Shown: piece by piece, positions 24,132 to 32,972 of the stretch | Numbering within the stretch: the stretch's first letter is position 1 | Layout of the letters: each line of letters opens with the position of its first letter | Assembly: GCF_000766945.1 (NCBI RefSeq) | Contig: NZ_KN266209.1 | Coordinates: 217,848 to 263,201 of the forward strand | Source of the DNA: Cellvibrio mixtus subsp. mixtus J3-8 | Lineage (GTDB): Bacteria > Pseudomonadota > Gammaproteobacteria > Pseudomonadales > Cellvibrionaceae | Length of the DNA stretch: 45,354 nucleotides | Direction of reading: 5' to 3' | The notes under the pieces: generated by a model | What the model was told of the DNA's origin: nothing | Databases searched by the model: none | Seen by the model: the letters and a program-made list of their open reading frames with translations, nothing else | Position numbers and translations under genes: made by a program

Positions 24132-26140
24132 GATGATTGCCTGCCCTGCCGGATCGATACAACCTGTGCACTTGCCGGAGCTGTTCCGGCCAACTCCCCT
24201 GCCATTGCTTCCTGCTCCAGCGGCGAACTTAAGATTTCGCGATAGAGCGGTTCAATATTGCCCAATGCGGTTTGCAATTGATAAAGGTTGGTTTGCAGCA
24301 TTTCCAATTGCTCGGCGTGACTGTTGCGCTGGGTTTGCAACTGCGTCAGGCGCAGCATGTGGTGTTCAAGCAATTGTTTCTGGTACTGGTTCTGGTGGAA
24401 CAACGGCGCCAGCGCCTCCTGCATCCACTGGTTAATGTGCTGGTTTATCTCCAGGTACACATTGCGCACTTCCTGCACCAGCGTGTTAATAAACCGGCTA
24501 ATCAGTGCACCTTTGTGCGTGAGCACCGCGCTCAGGGACTTACGGAAATCATCAGCACGGCGGTGCAGTTGACGCAATTGGCGCCGTTGCTTCTGGATCT
24601 TCAACAGATGGCGCATCATCAGGTGATCGTCACTCAACGCTTGCTCGGGCCGCTCATAAATGGATGCCATAACGCGATTGCAGCGTTCGATCTCGCGTTC
24701 AAGGTGGGTAATGCTGCTATCCACATCATCAAAGAATTTCCCGATCGCGCGCGCCAAACCCACCGTCGTCCAGCTCTGCGCCAGGCTGCGGTGCGCCTCG
24801 GCAATTTGCTGTTCCAACTGCGCCATACTCACCGGCGCGAGAAGCGGTAATTTTTGCGATTCCAGCAGCCGCTGGCTGGTACGTAGCGATAATGCTTGCT
24901 TGTGATATTCGTGATGGGCGCGGCGGATGGTATCGCGCAGTTCCTGCAGTTTTGCCGCAGCACCTTCCGGCGCGGTCGCACGCAATTCGCCGAGTTCATG
25001 TTCCGCTTCAGCGATACGCCGGATCAAACTATTGCGCGCCGTTAAAATCATTTCGTAACTATCGCCAATCAACCGATGACCAACAATTTGCTGTTGGTTG
25101 CGCACCACAATTTCCGCCAGCATACGCTCCAGTTGCGGAAAATTACTGCGCGCGAGTTGTGCCTGGTTGCGCCCGACTTTGCCCAACAACCCCTGCTTGG
25201 CCGACAGCGCCACCACGTGCGCAGGTGATAAATCCAGCTGCCGCGATGTGAGCTGGCGCAGACCGTTGATGTTGGCTTCAATTTCCTGGGCAGGGGTCAA
25301 ATCGTCCCAGAGGCTGTCGATCTTATTCAATAAGGCGATAACCGCCGTACAATTTTCCTCGCGCAAGGTCTGGATATGTTCGCGCCAGATATCCATGTCA
25401 CTCGCCGTCACCCCCGCATCGGCCGAGAGCAAAAATAAAATCGCCTGGGCATCCGGCAAGGTTTTCAGGGTGAGTTCAGGTTCGTTACCCAAGGCGTTCA
25501 GGCCGGGGGTATCCACGATACGCAGCCCTTGTCTTAATAACGGATGATCCAGGCTGATGAGCGCATGGCGCCAGGCGGGAACGGACACCAAGCCCAGTTC
25601 GTCGCGCTCACCTAATTCAGTTTCAGAAAAACCCAATTTAAGCGCATCGGCAATACTGACTTTTTTACTGGCAGATACCTGGTTGATCGCGGCGCGGGTT
25701 TGCTCGTGATCGGTTGCATCAAAATGGATAGTCACCCAGTTTTGCGGGATACGTTTAAAACTTTGCAAGCTGGTATTGGTACGGCGGGTTTCGATGGGCA
25801 GCAAACGCACACAATTCGCAGGCTGGTTTACATCCCAGAAAATTTCCGTGGGGCACATGGTCGTGCGGCCCGGTTGTGATGGCAGCAAACGGCGACCGCC
25901 GCCGGTATACAACAACGCATTGATCAGTTCGGTTTTACCGCGTGAAAACTCTCCCACACAGGCGATGGTAAAACTTTCGCCACGCAATAACTGGCGCGCG
26001 CGCTGTAAGGTTTTGCCCATGGGCACCGCAAATACACCGTGGTGATCGAGCCAATGCTCAAAACGCTGAAGCCGCTCATCCAGCTGGCGTTTCCAACGGT
26101 TGTAATGGGTCATCTGGCGATGCAAGGATCTCACGTCCAT
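24119..26140 (-). CDS. dynamin-like GTPase
   Basis: A 673-residue large GTPase. P-loop GEFSRGKT (63-70), switch residue Thr in a GRTTMCPTE segment (91-99), DTPG (210-213) and NKID (272-275) are all present, so the GTPase domain is intact. The rest (about 360-650) is predicted to be long alpha-helical coiled coil with many Gln, Leu and Arg, as in bacterial dynamin-like proteins that bind or remodel membranes. No transmembrane segment is obvious. It is a single gene, convergent with the Trm112-like gene. Its substrate membrane and role are unknown. Confidence 0.85.
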   Translation of the reverse strand: MDVRSLHRQMTHYNRWKRQLDERLQRFEHWLDHHGVFAVPMGKTLQRARQLLRGESFTIACVGEFSRGKTELINALLYTGGGRRLLPSQPGRTTMCPTEIFWDVNQPANCVRLLPIETRRTNTSLQSFKRIPQNWVTIHFDATDHEQTRAAINQVSASKKVSIADALKLGFSETELGERDELGLVSVPAWRHALISLDHPLLRQGLRIVDTPGLNALGNEPELTLKTLPDAQAILFLLSADAGVTASDMDIWREHIQTLREENCTAVIALLNKIDSLWDDLTPAQEIEANINGLRQLTSRQLDLSPAHVVALSAKQGLLGKVGRNQAQLARSNFPQLERMLAEIVVRNQQQIVGHRLIGDSYEMILTARNSLIRRIAEAEHELGELRATAPEGAAAKLQELRDTIRRAHHEYHKQALSLRTSQRLLESQKLPLLAPVSMAQLEQQIAEAHRSLAQSWTTVGLARAIGKFFDDVDSSITHLEREIERCNRVMASIYERPEQALSDDHLMMRHLLKIQKQRRQLRQLHRRADDFRKSLSAVLTHKGALISRFINTLVQEVRNVYLEINQHINQWMQEALAPLFHQNQYQKQLLEHHMLRLTQLQTQRNSHAEQLEMLQTNLYQLQTALGNIEPLYREILSSPLEQEAMAGELAGTAPASAQVVSIRQGRQSSRGN

Positions 26141-26382
26141 AGTGGTTCACTCATTATTTTGTTGTGTAATAGCTGACCGAAATAACCAGTAGTGAGGAAA
26201 TTCTATTTTTAGTTTTTTTGCATTAAAGCTGAAAAACATGCCATTGACCAGATCTTGAGCAGCGAGCGGTTACTTCAAGCGGTTAAAAGGTGGGTAATTG
26301 CTACTTTATGCAACATTTAACGCCATAGGGCGTGAACGTGGCGGGACTGGACATCCCGCCGGAAGGAAACCTACCTACACGA
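26141..26382. other. intergenic region with tandem hairpins
   Basis: This 242-bp stretch holds the upstream region of the dynamin-like gene and the downstream region of the PQQ-type lipoprotein gene, both on the minus strand. GGCGGGA (26340-26346) and TCCCGCC (26354-26360) form a stem 22 bp after the lipoprotein stop. ACGCC and GGCGT near 26317-26332 form a second weaker stem. They may be a terminator for the lipoprotein gene. The AT-rich stretch 26195-26230 may hold the dynamin gene promoter, but no clear -35/-10 pair is visible. Confidence 0.4.
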
Positions 26383-27609
26383 TTAGAAAGCGGGAAAAGC
26401 GTAAAAATAGCCGTCATCACTGCCGATATAAACACTTTCGCCGTCCACTACAGGGCTGGCAAAAAAGTTTTTCCCACTCAGGGTCCATAACACCTTGCCC
26501 GCCTTGGTAACGGCGCTAACCCTGCCACTACCCGGTGTTGCATAAGAGTCACCGGCGCTAATGTAGGAAACATCGCCATGGAATACCGGTTTGGCAAATA
26601 CGTTTCCGCCGGTACCGATTTCCCACGCCAGTGCTCCGGAAACAAGATTGATCGCCTGGTATTTCTTATCGTCCGAGCTGCCAATATAAGCAATCCCATC
26701 AAGGATCACCGGATCGCCTGTTACCCAATCCGGCCCGTGCGCAATATTCCAGCGATCTGCGCCAGTGCTTGCATCCAGCCCGAACACACGTGCATCACGC
26801 GAACCAACTACCAGCGTGTTATCCGCGACCGCCGGTGATGTAGGGTTATTAAATTGGCGACTCCAAAGTTGTTTTCCGGCTGCGATATCAAGCGCGTGAA
26901 CAGCAGAATCAGAACTGACAAACAATGTGCCGTTTACTAATGCCGGACGAGTATGCACTGCACTCTTGATATCAATGCTCCAGACCTCCGCGCCGGTAGC
27001 ATGTGCCAGGCCATACACCTTGCCGGAACTGGTACCGATATAAATCCGATCATCCACCGCTATCGCCGACGCCAGGTGATGCCCCCATGGACGCAGATAC
27101 TCGCTACCCACTGTTTTACTCCATACCTGTGTTCCTGACCGGGCATCCAGCGCCATGATTTTGCCGCTGTAATTCAGGAAAATGACTTTACCATCTATCA
27201 GTAACAAATGGCTGCTGATAGCACCGCCGGTATCCACACGCCACTGTTCACTGCCATTATCCCGACTCAATGCGTACAGTGTCCCACTGTCAGTACCAAA
27301 AATAACTGCATCGCTACTAATGACTGCCGTAGAACGCACTTTCGCTTTGGTATCAAACGACCAACGCGCATGAGTCAGGTTGCGATTAGCGGGCAAACCG
27401 ACACTGGATGATGATGACGATAATAACGAAGAAGAGGATGGCAACGATGTTGATGTCGCTGTACTCGAAGAGACAACCACCGTTGAACTTGCAAGCGTAC
27501 CAGACGACGCAGCAGATGAAGCTGGTGCAGAACCCCCCCCACCACTACCGCCACATGCGGTTAGAAATCCAAACATACCCAGGCAAATTAAATTTTTATA
27601 AAACCCCAT
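26383..27609 (-). CDS. PQQ-like beta-propeller lipoprotein with poly-serine linker
   Basis: A 408-residue lipoprotein. The signal peptide ends in the lipobox LTAC (Cys19), followed by a Gly/Ser stretch and a linker rich in Ser, Thr and Val to about residue 72. From about 80 to 405 seven or so WD/PQQ-like repeats follow; typical pieces are YALSRDNGSEQWRVDTG, MALDARSGTQVWSK and VYGLAHATGAEVWS. This is the BamB/quinoprotein propeller fold. BamB lacks the poly-serine linker, so it is more likely a surface or periplasmic scaffold of unknown partner. Poly-serine linkers are frequent in Cellvibrio and Saccharophagus exported proteins. Confidence 0.83.
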   Translation of the reverse strand: MGFYKNLICLGMFGFLTACGGSGGGGSAPASSAASSGTLASSTVVVSSSTATSTSLPSSSSLLSSSSSSVGLPANRNLTHARWSFDTKAKVRSTAVISSDAVIFGTDSGTLYALSRDNGSEQWRVDTGGAISSHLLLIDGKVIFLNYSGKIMALDARSGTQVWSKTVGSEYLRPWGHHLASAIAVDDRIYIGTSSGKVYGLAHATGAEVWSIDIKSAVHTRPALVNGTLFVSSDSAVHALDIAAGKQLWSRQFNNPTSPAVADNTLVVGSRDARVFGLDASTGADRWNIAHGPDWVTGDPVILDGIAYIGSSDDKKYQAINLVSGALAWEIGTGGNVFAKPVFHGDVSYISAGDSYATPGSGRVSAVTKAGKVLWTLSGKNFFASPVVDGESVYIGSDDGYFYAFPAF

Positions 27610-27848
27610 CGTGCTTCTCCAGCAAATTTATCGTTAATGTAAAACCATCGGCCAATGTTGGCTTATGGCGACGATAAGATTGCAGGGGCGAAAAAAGCCT
27701 GAAGAAAAACTAAAGAATGCTTAAGGATGTTTGAAAAAGGCACCTACCAAAAATCGTACCTGCCTATTTTGATAGCGGATTAATAAAACCAGGTTTTAAT
27801 GCTCGCCATACATGTCGTAATTTCGGTGCTGGCGATTTGATTTTCACT

Positions 27849-27873
27849 GGCAGGGAGAATTAACTTCCCTGCC
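27849..27873. repeat. hairpin downstream of yggT
   Basis: GGCAGGGA (27849-27856) and TCCCTGCC (27866-27873) are perfect 8-bp inverted arms with a 9-nt spacer, 26 bp after the yggT stop. No T-tract follows on either strand. It may stabilise or end the yggS-proC-yggT transcript. Nothing else is clear in 27610-27898. Confidence 0.4.
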
Positions 27874-27898
27874 GGCAAATATGGATTGGAAAACCGGA

Positions 27899-28492
27899 TT
27901 ACCAGTAACCCAGGGTCACGGAAGGATTCACATTGAGGAACATCGCAAAACGCAGGATTAACATATCCACTACTTTTAAACCGAGCAAAATAATAATCGG
28001 GGATATATCAATTACTCCACCTAAAGGTGGCAATACTTTGCGAATCGGTGCGGCAAGTGGATTAATAATCTGGTTTGCCAACACCAACAATGGGTGATGA
28101 CTAAACGGCGCAATAAAGCTACCGATAATACTGATGATCATGCACCAGAAAAAAATGCTGGAGATAATCGTCAGCGTTCCAACAAAACCCCAGGCAATTA
28201 AAATTAACGGATTGGCTAATAATTCTGTCATGCCAACCACCACAGCCAAAATCATACTGGCAACCAACTGCACCAACACAATCAGTACCACGGATGCCAT
28301 ATCAATCCCTAATACACCGGGAATTATTTTGCGCAGTGGTTTTAACAAAGGCATGGTGACTTTAACAATCGCCTGTGAAACAGGGTTATAAAAATCTGCA
28401 CGCACTACTTGTAGCAGAAACCGCAAAATAACAATCACCAGAAACAGCGACATCAAGCTATATACAATCAAATGTAAAATATTGGAAATCAT
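27899..28492 (-). CDS. yggT: YggT family membrane protein
   Basis: A 197-residue inner-membrane protein with the duplicated YggT layout: paired hydrophobic helices at about 6-28 and 65-90, and again at about 105-125 and 165-185. Each half carries a conserved NPVSQ/NPLAAPIRKVLPPLGG-type segment. The role is not settled; it has been linked to osmotic or potassium handling and to cell-division-related functions in other bacteria. It lies downstream of proC on the minus strand. In Pseudomonas metX would follow shortly; here the next genes downstream belong to another region. Confidence 0.88.
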   Translation of the reverse strand: MISNILHLIVYSLMSLFLVIVILRFLLQVVRADFYNPVSQAIVKVTMPLLKPLRKIIPGVLGIDMASVVLIVLVQLVASMILAVVVGMTELLANPLILIAWGFVGTLTIISSIFFWCMIISIIGSFIAPFSHHPLLVLANQIINPLAAPIRKVLPPLGGVIDISPIIILLGLKVVDMLILRFAMFLNVNPSVTLGYW

Positions 28493-28525
28493 GAAATTCT
28501 CCGGTGACCCATAATATTGTAAAAA

Positions 28526-29347
28526 TTATTTGCCCAATAATTCCGATAATTCAACAGCGCGATTGGAGCACGCCGTCATTGCGTTTAATACGGTTAGGCG
28601 CAATTGTTCCTGCTCAAATGTATTAATTGCCTGTTCCGTTGTGCCTTTGGGTGAAGTCACGCGGCGACGCAATTCCGCCACAGCGCACTCACTGCTCTTG
28701 GCGAGCATAGCTGCACCCAGCGCAGTTTGCAGGGTTAATTCCGCTGCGCACTCGCGACTCAAGCCAAGTTTTTCACCGGCATCAATCATGGCTTCCATCA
28801 GCAAAAAGAAATATGCCGGCCCCGAACCCGACACTGCCGTCACTGCATTTAATAGATGCTCCTGGTCCAGCCACTGCACAATTCCCACTGCCCCCAGGAT
28901 CGCATTCGCCGTGGATTTTTGTACATCACTCACGCGTGCATTGGCAAATAATCCGCTCGCACCCGCGCGCAATTGCGACGGCGTATTTGGCATACAACGC
29001 ACAATTGCCTGATCATCACCCAACCAATTCGCCAGGCTTTCTGTGGTGATGCCAGCGGCAACCGAAATAATCAACGGTTTGTGCGCAAGTGCAGCGCGCA
29101 ACGCCAGGCTCACGTCTTTTAATAATTGCGGTTTTACCGACAACACAATGACATCCGCTTTTTTCGCGGCGGCGTTATTGTCCGTGGTAATTGCTATCGC
29201 AAATTCCTGTTTCACTTTTTCCAGGGTTTCTGCGCGCGGGCCCGCCGCAACAATATCGCTAGCGCTGTAACCTTCCGCCAACAAACCACCGATAATCGCC
29301 CTGGCCATATTGCCAGCGCCGATAAATGCAATTTTGGATGTACTCAC
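28526..29347 (-). CDS. proC: ProC, pyrroline-5-carboxylate reductase
   Basis: A 273-residue enzyme for the last step of proline synthesis, NAD(P)H-dependent reduction of pyrroline-5-carboxylate. The nucleotide-binding IAFIGAGNMARAIIGG is at the N-terminus. The C-terminal dimer domain has AVSGSGPAYFFLLMEAM near 170 and LRRRVTSPKGTTEQAI near 228. The start is GTG, with AAGGA at a good distance upstream. The yggS gene ends 57 bp upstream on the same strand. Confidence 0.93.
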   Translation of the reverse strand: MSTSKIAFIGAGNMARAIIGGLLAEGYSASDIVAAGPRAETLEKVKQEFAIAITTDNNAAAKKADVIVLSVKPQLLKDVSLALRAALAHKPLIISVAAGITTESLANWLGDDQAIVRCMPNTPSQLRAGASGLFANARVSDVQKSTANAILGAVGIVQWLDQEHLLNAVTAVSGSGPAYFFLLMEAMIDAGEKLGLSRECAAELTLQTALGAAMLAKSSECAVAELRRRVTSPKGTTEQAINTFEQEQLRLTVLNAMTACSNRAVELSELLGK

Positions 29348-29404
29348 AATAAATCCTTAATGATTAAACGATCATTTCAAACGCAGAATTTCAACGTCAG
29401 GCGT

Positions 29405-30091
29405 TCAAGCGCGCGTTCCAAAAATATCCGTGCCGACACGCACAAAAGTCGCGCCTTCAGCGATGGCGGATTCCAGGTCGCCCGACATTCCCATCGATAA
29501 AGTATCCATTTTGAAACCTTGCAGATTTAACACTTGCAATGCCGAACGCAATTTGGCGAAAGCTTTGCGTTGTTGTGCCGGATCACCGGTCGCTGCGGGA
29601 ATTGCCATCAAGCCACGCAACGCCAGCCGGGTCAGCGGTGCGAACGCTGTAATCAATGCCGGCAATTCTGCCAGACTCACGCCGGACTTGGTGGTTTCAT
29701 CATCAATATTTACCTGCACACAAATATTGAGCGGGGGAAGATGCGCCGGGCGCTGGTCATTTAAACGCTGGGCAATTTTCAACCGATCCACCGAATGCAC
29801 CCAGCTAAAATGTTCGGCAATAGCACGGGTTTTGTTGGACTGGATGGGGCCAATAAAATGCCATTCAAGTTCGGGCAGGTGTTGCAGGGCGATTTGCTTT
29901 TCCAGCGCCTCTTGCAGGTAGTTTTCGCCGAAGCGGCGCTGGCCGCTGGCATAGGCGGCGGCAATGGCTGCCGCAGGCTGGGTTTTGCTAACCGCGATTA
30001 ACTGCACAGTTTGCGGATCTCGTCCGGCAGCGGTGGCAGCTTGATGAATTCGTGCGGTGACTTTCGCGAGCTTGTCGTCTATCTTGTGCAT
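29405..30091 (-). CDS. yggS: YggS/PROSC family PLP homeostasis protein
   Basis: A 228-residue pyridoxal-phosphate-binding protein with a single TIM-barrel domain. The PLP lysine is in LIAVSKTQP (near 38). Other family segments are FGENYLQEA, HFIGPIQSNK, CVQVNIDDE and the C-terminal SMGMSGDLESAI. It controls the free PLP pool and has no known catalysis. The ATG at 30091 aligns with the family N-terminus. An ATG at 30112 would add seven residues and is possible; neither has a strong ribosome binding site. Divergent from pilT. Confidence 0.9.
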   Translation of the reverse strand: MHKIDDKLAKVTARIHQAATAAGRDPQTVQLIAVSKTQPAAAIAAAYASGQRRFGENYLQEALEKQIALQHLPELEWHFIGPIQSNKTRAIAEHFSWVHSVDRLKIAQRLNDQRPAHLPPLNICVQVNIDDETTKSGVSLAELPALITAFAPLTRLALRGLMAIPAATGDPAQQRKAFAKLRSALQVLNLQGFKMDTLSMGMSGDLESAIAEGATFVRVGTDIFGTRA

Positions 30092-30119
30092 ATCCAGTTT
30101 GTATTGACTCATCACATAA

Positions 30120-30134
30120 ATCGGCCTGGCCGAT
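30120..30134. promoter_or_regulatory. 15-bp perfect palindrome between yggS and pilT
   Basis: ATCGGCC (30120-30126), a central T and GGCCGAT (30128-30134) make a perfect palindrome. It lies 21 bp before the pilT start and 28 bp before the chosen yggS start. Its place suggests an operator for one or both genes. No binding protein can be named. Confidence 0.35.
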
Positions 30135-30155
30135 GTATAACAAAAGGTTGCCCTG

Positions 30156-31190
30156 ATGGATATCACCGAACTCCTGGCATTTAGCGCCAAACAAGGCGCA
30201 TCTGACTTGCACCTCTCGGCAGGTTTGCCGCCGATGATCCGCGTGGATGGCGATGTGCGTCGTATTAACCTGCCGCCCATGGAGCACAAGCAGGTTCACG
30301 GCTTGATCTACGACATTATGAATGACAAGCAGCGCAAGGACTACGAAGAATTCCTGGAAACCGACTTTTCGTTTGAAGTTCCGGGCGTCGCCCGCTTCCG
30401 CGTAAACGCCTTTAACCAAAACCGCGGCGCCGGCGCGGTATTCCGGACCATTCCTTCCAAGGTTCTGACCATGGAAGAATTGGGGATGGGCAACGTATTC
30501 CGCGATATCTGCGCGGTACCGCGCGGCTTGGTGCTGGTAACCGGTCCGACCGGTTCGGGTAAATCCACCACCCTCGCAGCCATGATCGACTACATCAACG
30601 ACAATAAATACGAACACGTATTAACCATCGAAGACCCGATTGAATTCGTACACGAATCCAAAAAGTGCCTGGTCAACCAGCGTGAAGTACACCGCGACAC
30701 CCACGGTTTTAACGAAGCCCTTCGCTCTGCACTCCGTGAAGACCCGGACATTATCCTGGTAGGTGAGATGCGCGACCTGGAAACCATTCGCCTCGCCTTG
30801 ACCGCCGCCGAAACCGGCCACCTGGTATTTGGTACGCTGCACACCACTTCCGCCGCAAAAACCATTGACCGTATCGTGGACGTGTTCCCGGCCAATGAAA
30901 AATCCATGGTGCGTTCAATGCTGTCAGAATCACTGCAAGCAGTAATCTCGCAAACCTTGATGAAGAAAAACGGCGGTGGCCGCGTCGCTGCACACGAAAT
31001 CATGCGCGGGACTTCAGCGATTCGTAACCTGATCCGCGAAGATAAAGTTGCGCAAATGTATTCCGCAATCCAAACCGGTGCCTCGTTGGGTATGCAGACT
31101 ATGGACCAGTGCCTGGCAGATTTGGTATCGCGCCGGATTGTCAGCCGCGAGGCAGCCAAAGCCAAAGCCAAATTCCCGGAAAACTTCTAA
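30156..31190 (+). CDS. pilT: PilT, type IV pilus retraction ATPase
   Basis: A 344-residue hexameric ATPase that powers retraction of type IV pili and so twitching motility. Walker A is GPTGSGKST (130-138), the Asp box LTIEDPIEF follows near 161, Walker B is LVGEMRDLETI near 206, and the His box GTLHTTSAAKTIDR is near 226. The C-terminal AIRNLIRE motif, needed for retraction, is intact near 288. pilU follows after 106 bp. The usual pilT-pilU pair is complete. Confidence 0.96.
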   Translation: MDITELLAFSAKQGASDLHLSAGLPPMIRVDGDVRRINLPPMEHKQVHGLIYDIMNDKQRKDYEEFLETDFSFEVPGVARFRVNAFNQNRGAGAVFRTIPSKVLTMEELGMGNVFRDICAVPRGLVLVTGPTGSGKSTTLAAMIDYINDNKYEHVLTIEDPIEFVHESKKCLVNQREVHRDTHGFNEALRSALREDPDIILVGEMRDLETIRLALTAAETGHLVFGTLHTTSAAKTIDRIVDVFPANEKSMVRSMLSESLQAVISQTLMKKNGGGRVAAHEIMRGTSAIRNLIREDKVAQMYSAIQTGASLGMQTMDQCLADLVSRRIVSREAAKAKAKFPENF

Positions 31191-31296
31191 CAGAAAATCT
31201 TTTGGATTTAACGGGAAATAGTTTATTCATTACGTTTTCCAGTTTTTATTTTCATCTCAGTCACACGTATTTCAATAATTTTTCAGGTGGTTTGTT

Positions 31297-32442
31297 ATGG
31301 ATTTTGATCGTTTATTAACGTTGATGGTTGAAAAAGGCGCGTCGGATTTATTTATCACCGCCGGCGTACCGCCTTCGATCAAAGTCCACGGCAAAATTGT
31401 ACCCGTGACCGCTACACCGCTCGCCCCGGAGAAAGCGCGTGAACTGGTGCTGAGCGTGATGAATGAAAAACAGCGCATTGAATTTTTGGAAAATAAAGAA
31501 CTTAACTTTGCGGTAAGCGCACGCGGTATCGGGCGCTTTCGCGCCAGCGCTTTTTATCAACGCAACCTTGCTGGCATGGTGCTGCGCCGTATCGAAACCA
31601 AAATTCCGCAAATTGATGAATTGGGTTTACCGGAAATTGTAAAAGAATTGGCGATGACCAAACGCGGCCTGATTATTTTTGTGGGCGCCACCGGCACAGG
31701 TAAATCCACGTCGCTCGCCTCAATGATTGGCCACCGCAACCAAAACAGTAAAGGCCATATTATTTCTATCGAAGATCCGATTGAATTTATCCACCAGCAT
31801 CAAGGTTGCATTATCACCCAGCGCGAAGTGGGAATTGACACCGATTCGTTTGAAGTTGCGTTGAAAAATACCTTGCGCCAGGCACCTGATGTAATCCTGA
31901 TTGGCGAGGTGCGTTCACGCGAAACCATGGATCATGCGATTGCCTTCGCCGAAACCGGCCATTTGTGTTTGTGTACACTCCACGCCAACAACGCCAACCA
32001 GGCGCTGGACCGTATCATTCACTTTTTCCCGGCCGATCGCCATCGCCAATTGTGGATGGATTTGTCGTTAAACCTGAAGGCAATCGTCGCACAGCAATTA
32101 ATTCCCACTCCCGATGGTAATGGCCGCCGTGCGTGTCTGGAAATTATGATTAATACACCACTCGCACAAGATCTGATTCGCAAAGGCGAAGTGTCGGATT
32201 TGAAAGAGTTGATGAAACGATCAACCGAATTGGGCATGCAGACATTCGACCAGGCATTGTATGCACTGTACGACAACGGTGAGATTACCTATGAAGATGC
32301 ATTACTGCATGCGGACTCGCCCAACGATTTGCGCCTGATGATCAAACTCGGCTCCGAAACCGATGCAAATTATTTATCACATGCAGCGGATAGTTTGTCG
32401 ATCCAAAGTGATGAGCATAATAATCGGGGAAAAATGTTTTAA
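31297..32442 (+). CDS. pilU: PilU, accessory retraction ATPase
   Basis: A 381-residue PilT paralogue that supports PilT-dependent retraction. Walker A is GATGTGKST near 134-142, the Asp box ISIEDPIEF follows, then LIGEVRSRETM and the His box CTLHANNANQALDR. The C-terminal LIRKGEV replaces the strict PilT AIRNLIRE motif, as expected for PilU. The extra C-terminal tail (about 345-381) is hydrophilic. A strong bidirectional terminator follows the stop. Confidence 0.95.
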   Translation: MDFDRLLTLMVEKGASDLFITAGVPPSIKVHGKIVPVTATPLAPEKARELVLSVMNEKQRIEFLENKELNFAVSARGIGRFRASAFYQRNLAGMVLRRIETKIPQIDELGLPEIVKELAMTKRGLIIFVGATGTGKSTSLASMIGHRNQNSKGHIISIEDPIEFIHQHQGCIITQREVGIDTDSFEVALKNTLRQAPDVILIGEVRSRETMDHAIAFAETGHLCLCTLHANNANQALDRIIHFFPADRHRQLWMDLSLNLKAIVAQQLIPTPDGNGRRACLEIMINTPLAQDLIRKGEVSDLKELMKRSTELGMQTFDQALYALYDNGEITYEDALLHADSPNDLRLMIKLGSETDANYLSHAADSLSIQSDEHNNRGKMF

Positions 32443-32466
32443 TTTCTGTTTGAAAAAAGCCTGAAT

Positions 32467-32495
32467 AAAAATGCCAGACAATGTCTGGCATTTTT
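32467..32495. terminator. bidirectional terminator between pilU and ruvX
   Basis: ATGCCAGAC (32471-32479) and GTCTGGCAT (32483-32491) form a 9-bp stem with a 3-nt loop. A-rich bases on the left and T-rich bases on the right extend it to about 12 bp, giving T-tracts on both strands. It lies between the convergent pilU and ruvX genes. Confidence 0.88.
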
Positions 32496-32511
32496 ATTTG
32501 CACCCTATTTT

Positions 32512-32925
32512 TTAGTTACGCTCAAACCAGCTTTCAAGGATTAAACGCGCAGCTATCGAATCAACCGGGTTGTTTTTGTAATCGCGCGAGCCGCCGCGTT
32601 TCATTATTTCCCCCTTGGCTTCAAAGCTGGTAAGGCGTTCATCTACCAATTCTATTTTTACTCCGAAACGCCCGTGTAACCGGTTGGCAAATTTTCGTGC
32701 ACGTGCACTTAATTCGCTTTCAGTATCATCCATATTCAGCGGCAAGCCGACCAATACCAAATCCGGCTTCCATTCCGTTAATATTTTTTCGATGTGGGTC
32801 CAATCGGGAACACCATCTTTTGCTTTTAACGGCGCAAGCGAATTCGCAGAACAGGTGATAGTTTGACCGGAAGCAACACCAATATTCCTGGTGCCGTAAT
32901 CGAAGGCGAGCAGAGTTTTAATCAT
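32512..32925 (-). CDS. ruvX: RuvX/YqgF, putative Holliday junction resolvase
   Basis: A 137-residue RNase H-fold protein of the YqgF family. [15 protein letters not shown] at 7-21 supplies the first catalytic Asp. LVGLPLNMD and [11 protein letters not shown] give the later acidic residues. In E. coli YqgF acts in pre-16S rRNA 5' end processing; a Holliday junction role is inferred from the fold. It lies 47 bp after yqgE on the same strand, the conserved yqgE-yqgF pair. Confidence 0.93.
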   Translation of the reverse strand: MIKTLLAFDYGTRNIGVASGQTITCSANSLAPLKAKDGVPDWTHIEKILTEWKPDLVLVGLPLNMDDTESELSARARKFANRLHGRFGVKIELVDERLTSFEAKGEIMKRGGSRDYKNNPVDSIAARLILESWFERN

Positions 32926-32972
32926 GGGAATTACTAGCGCAGAAAATCAGCCGGACCAACAGGATGCGTTAG

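Noticed and set aside
4916-27898. Integrative element with attachment sites
   Set aside because: No integrase, transposase, tRNA gene or obvious direct repeat was found at either edge; only the synteny break is supported.
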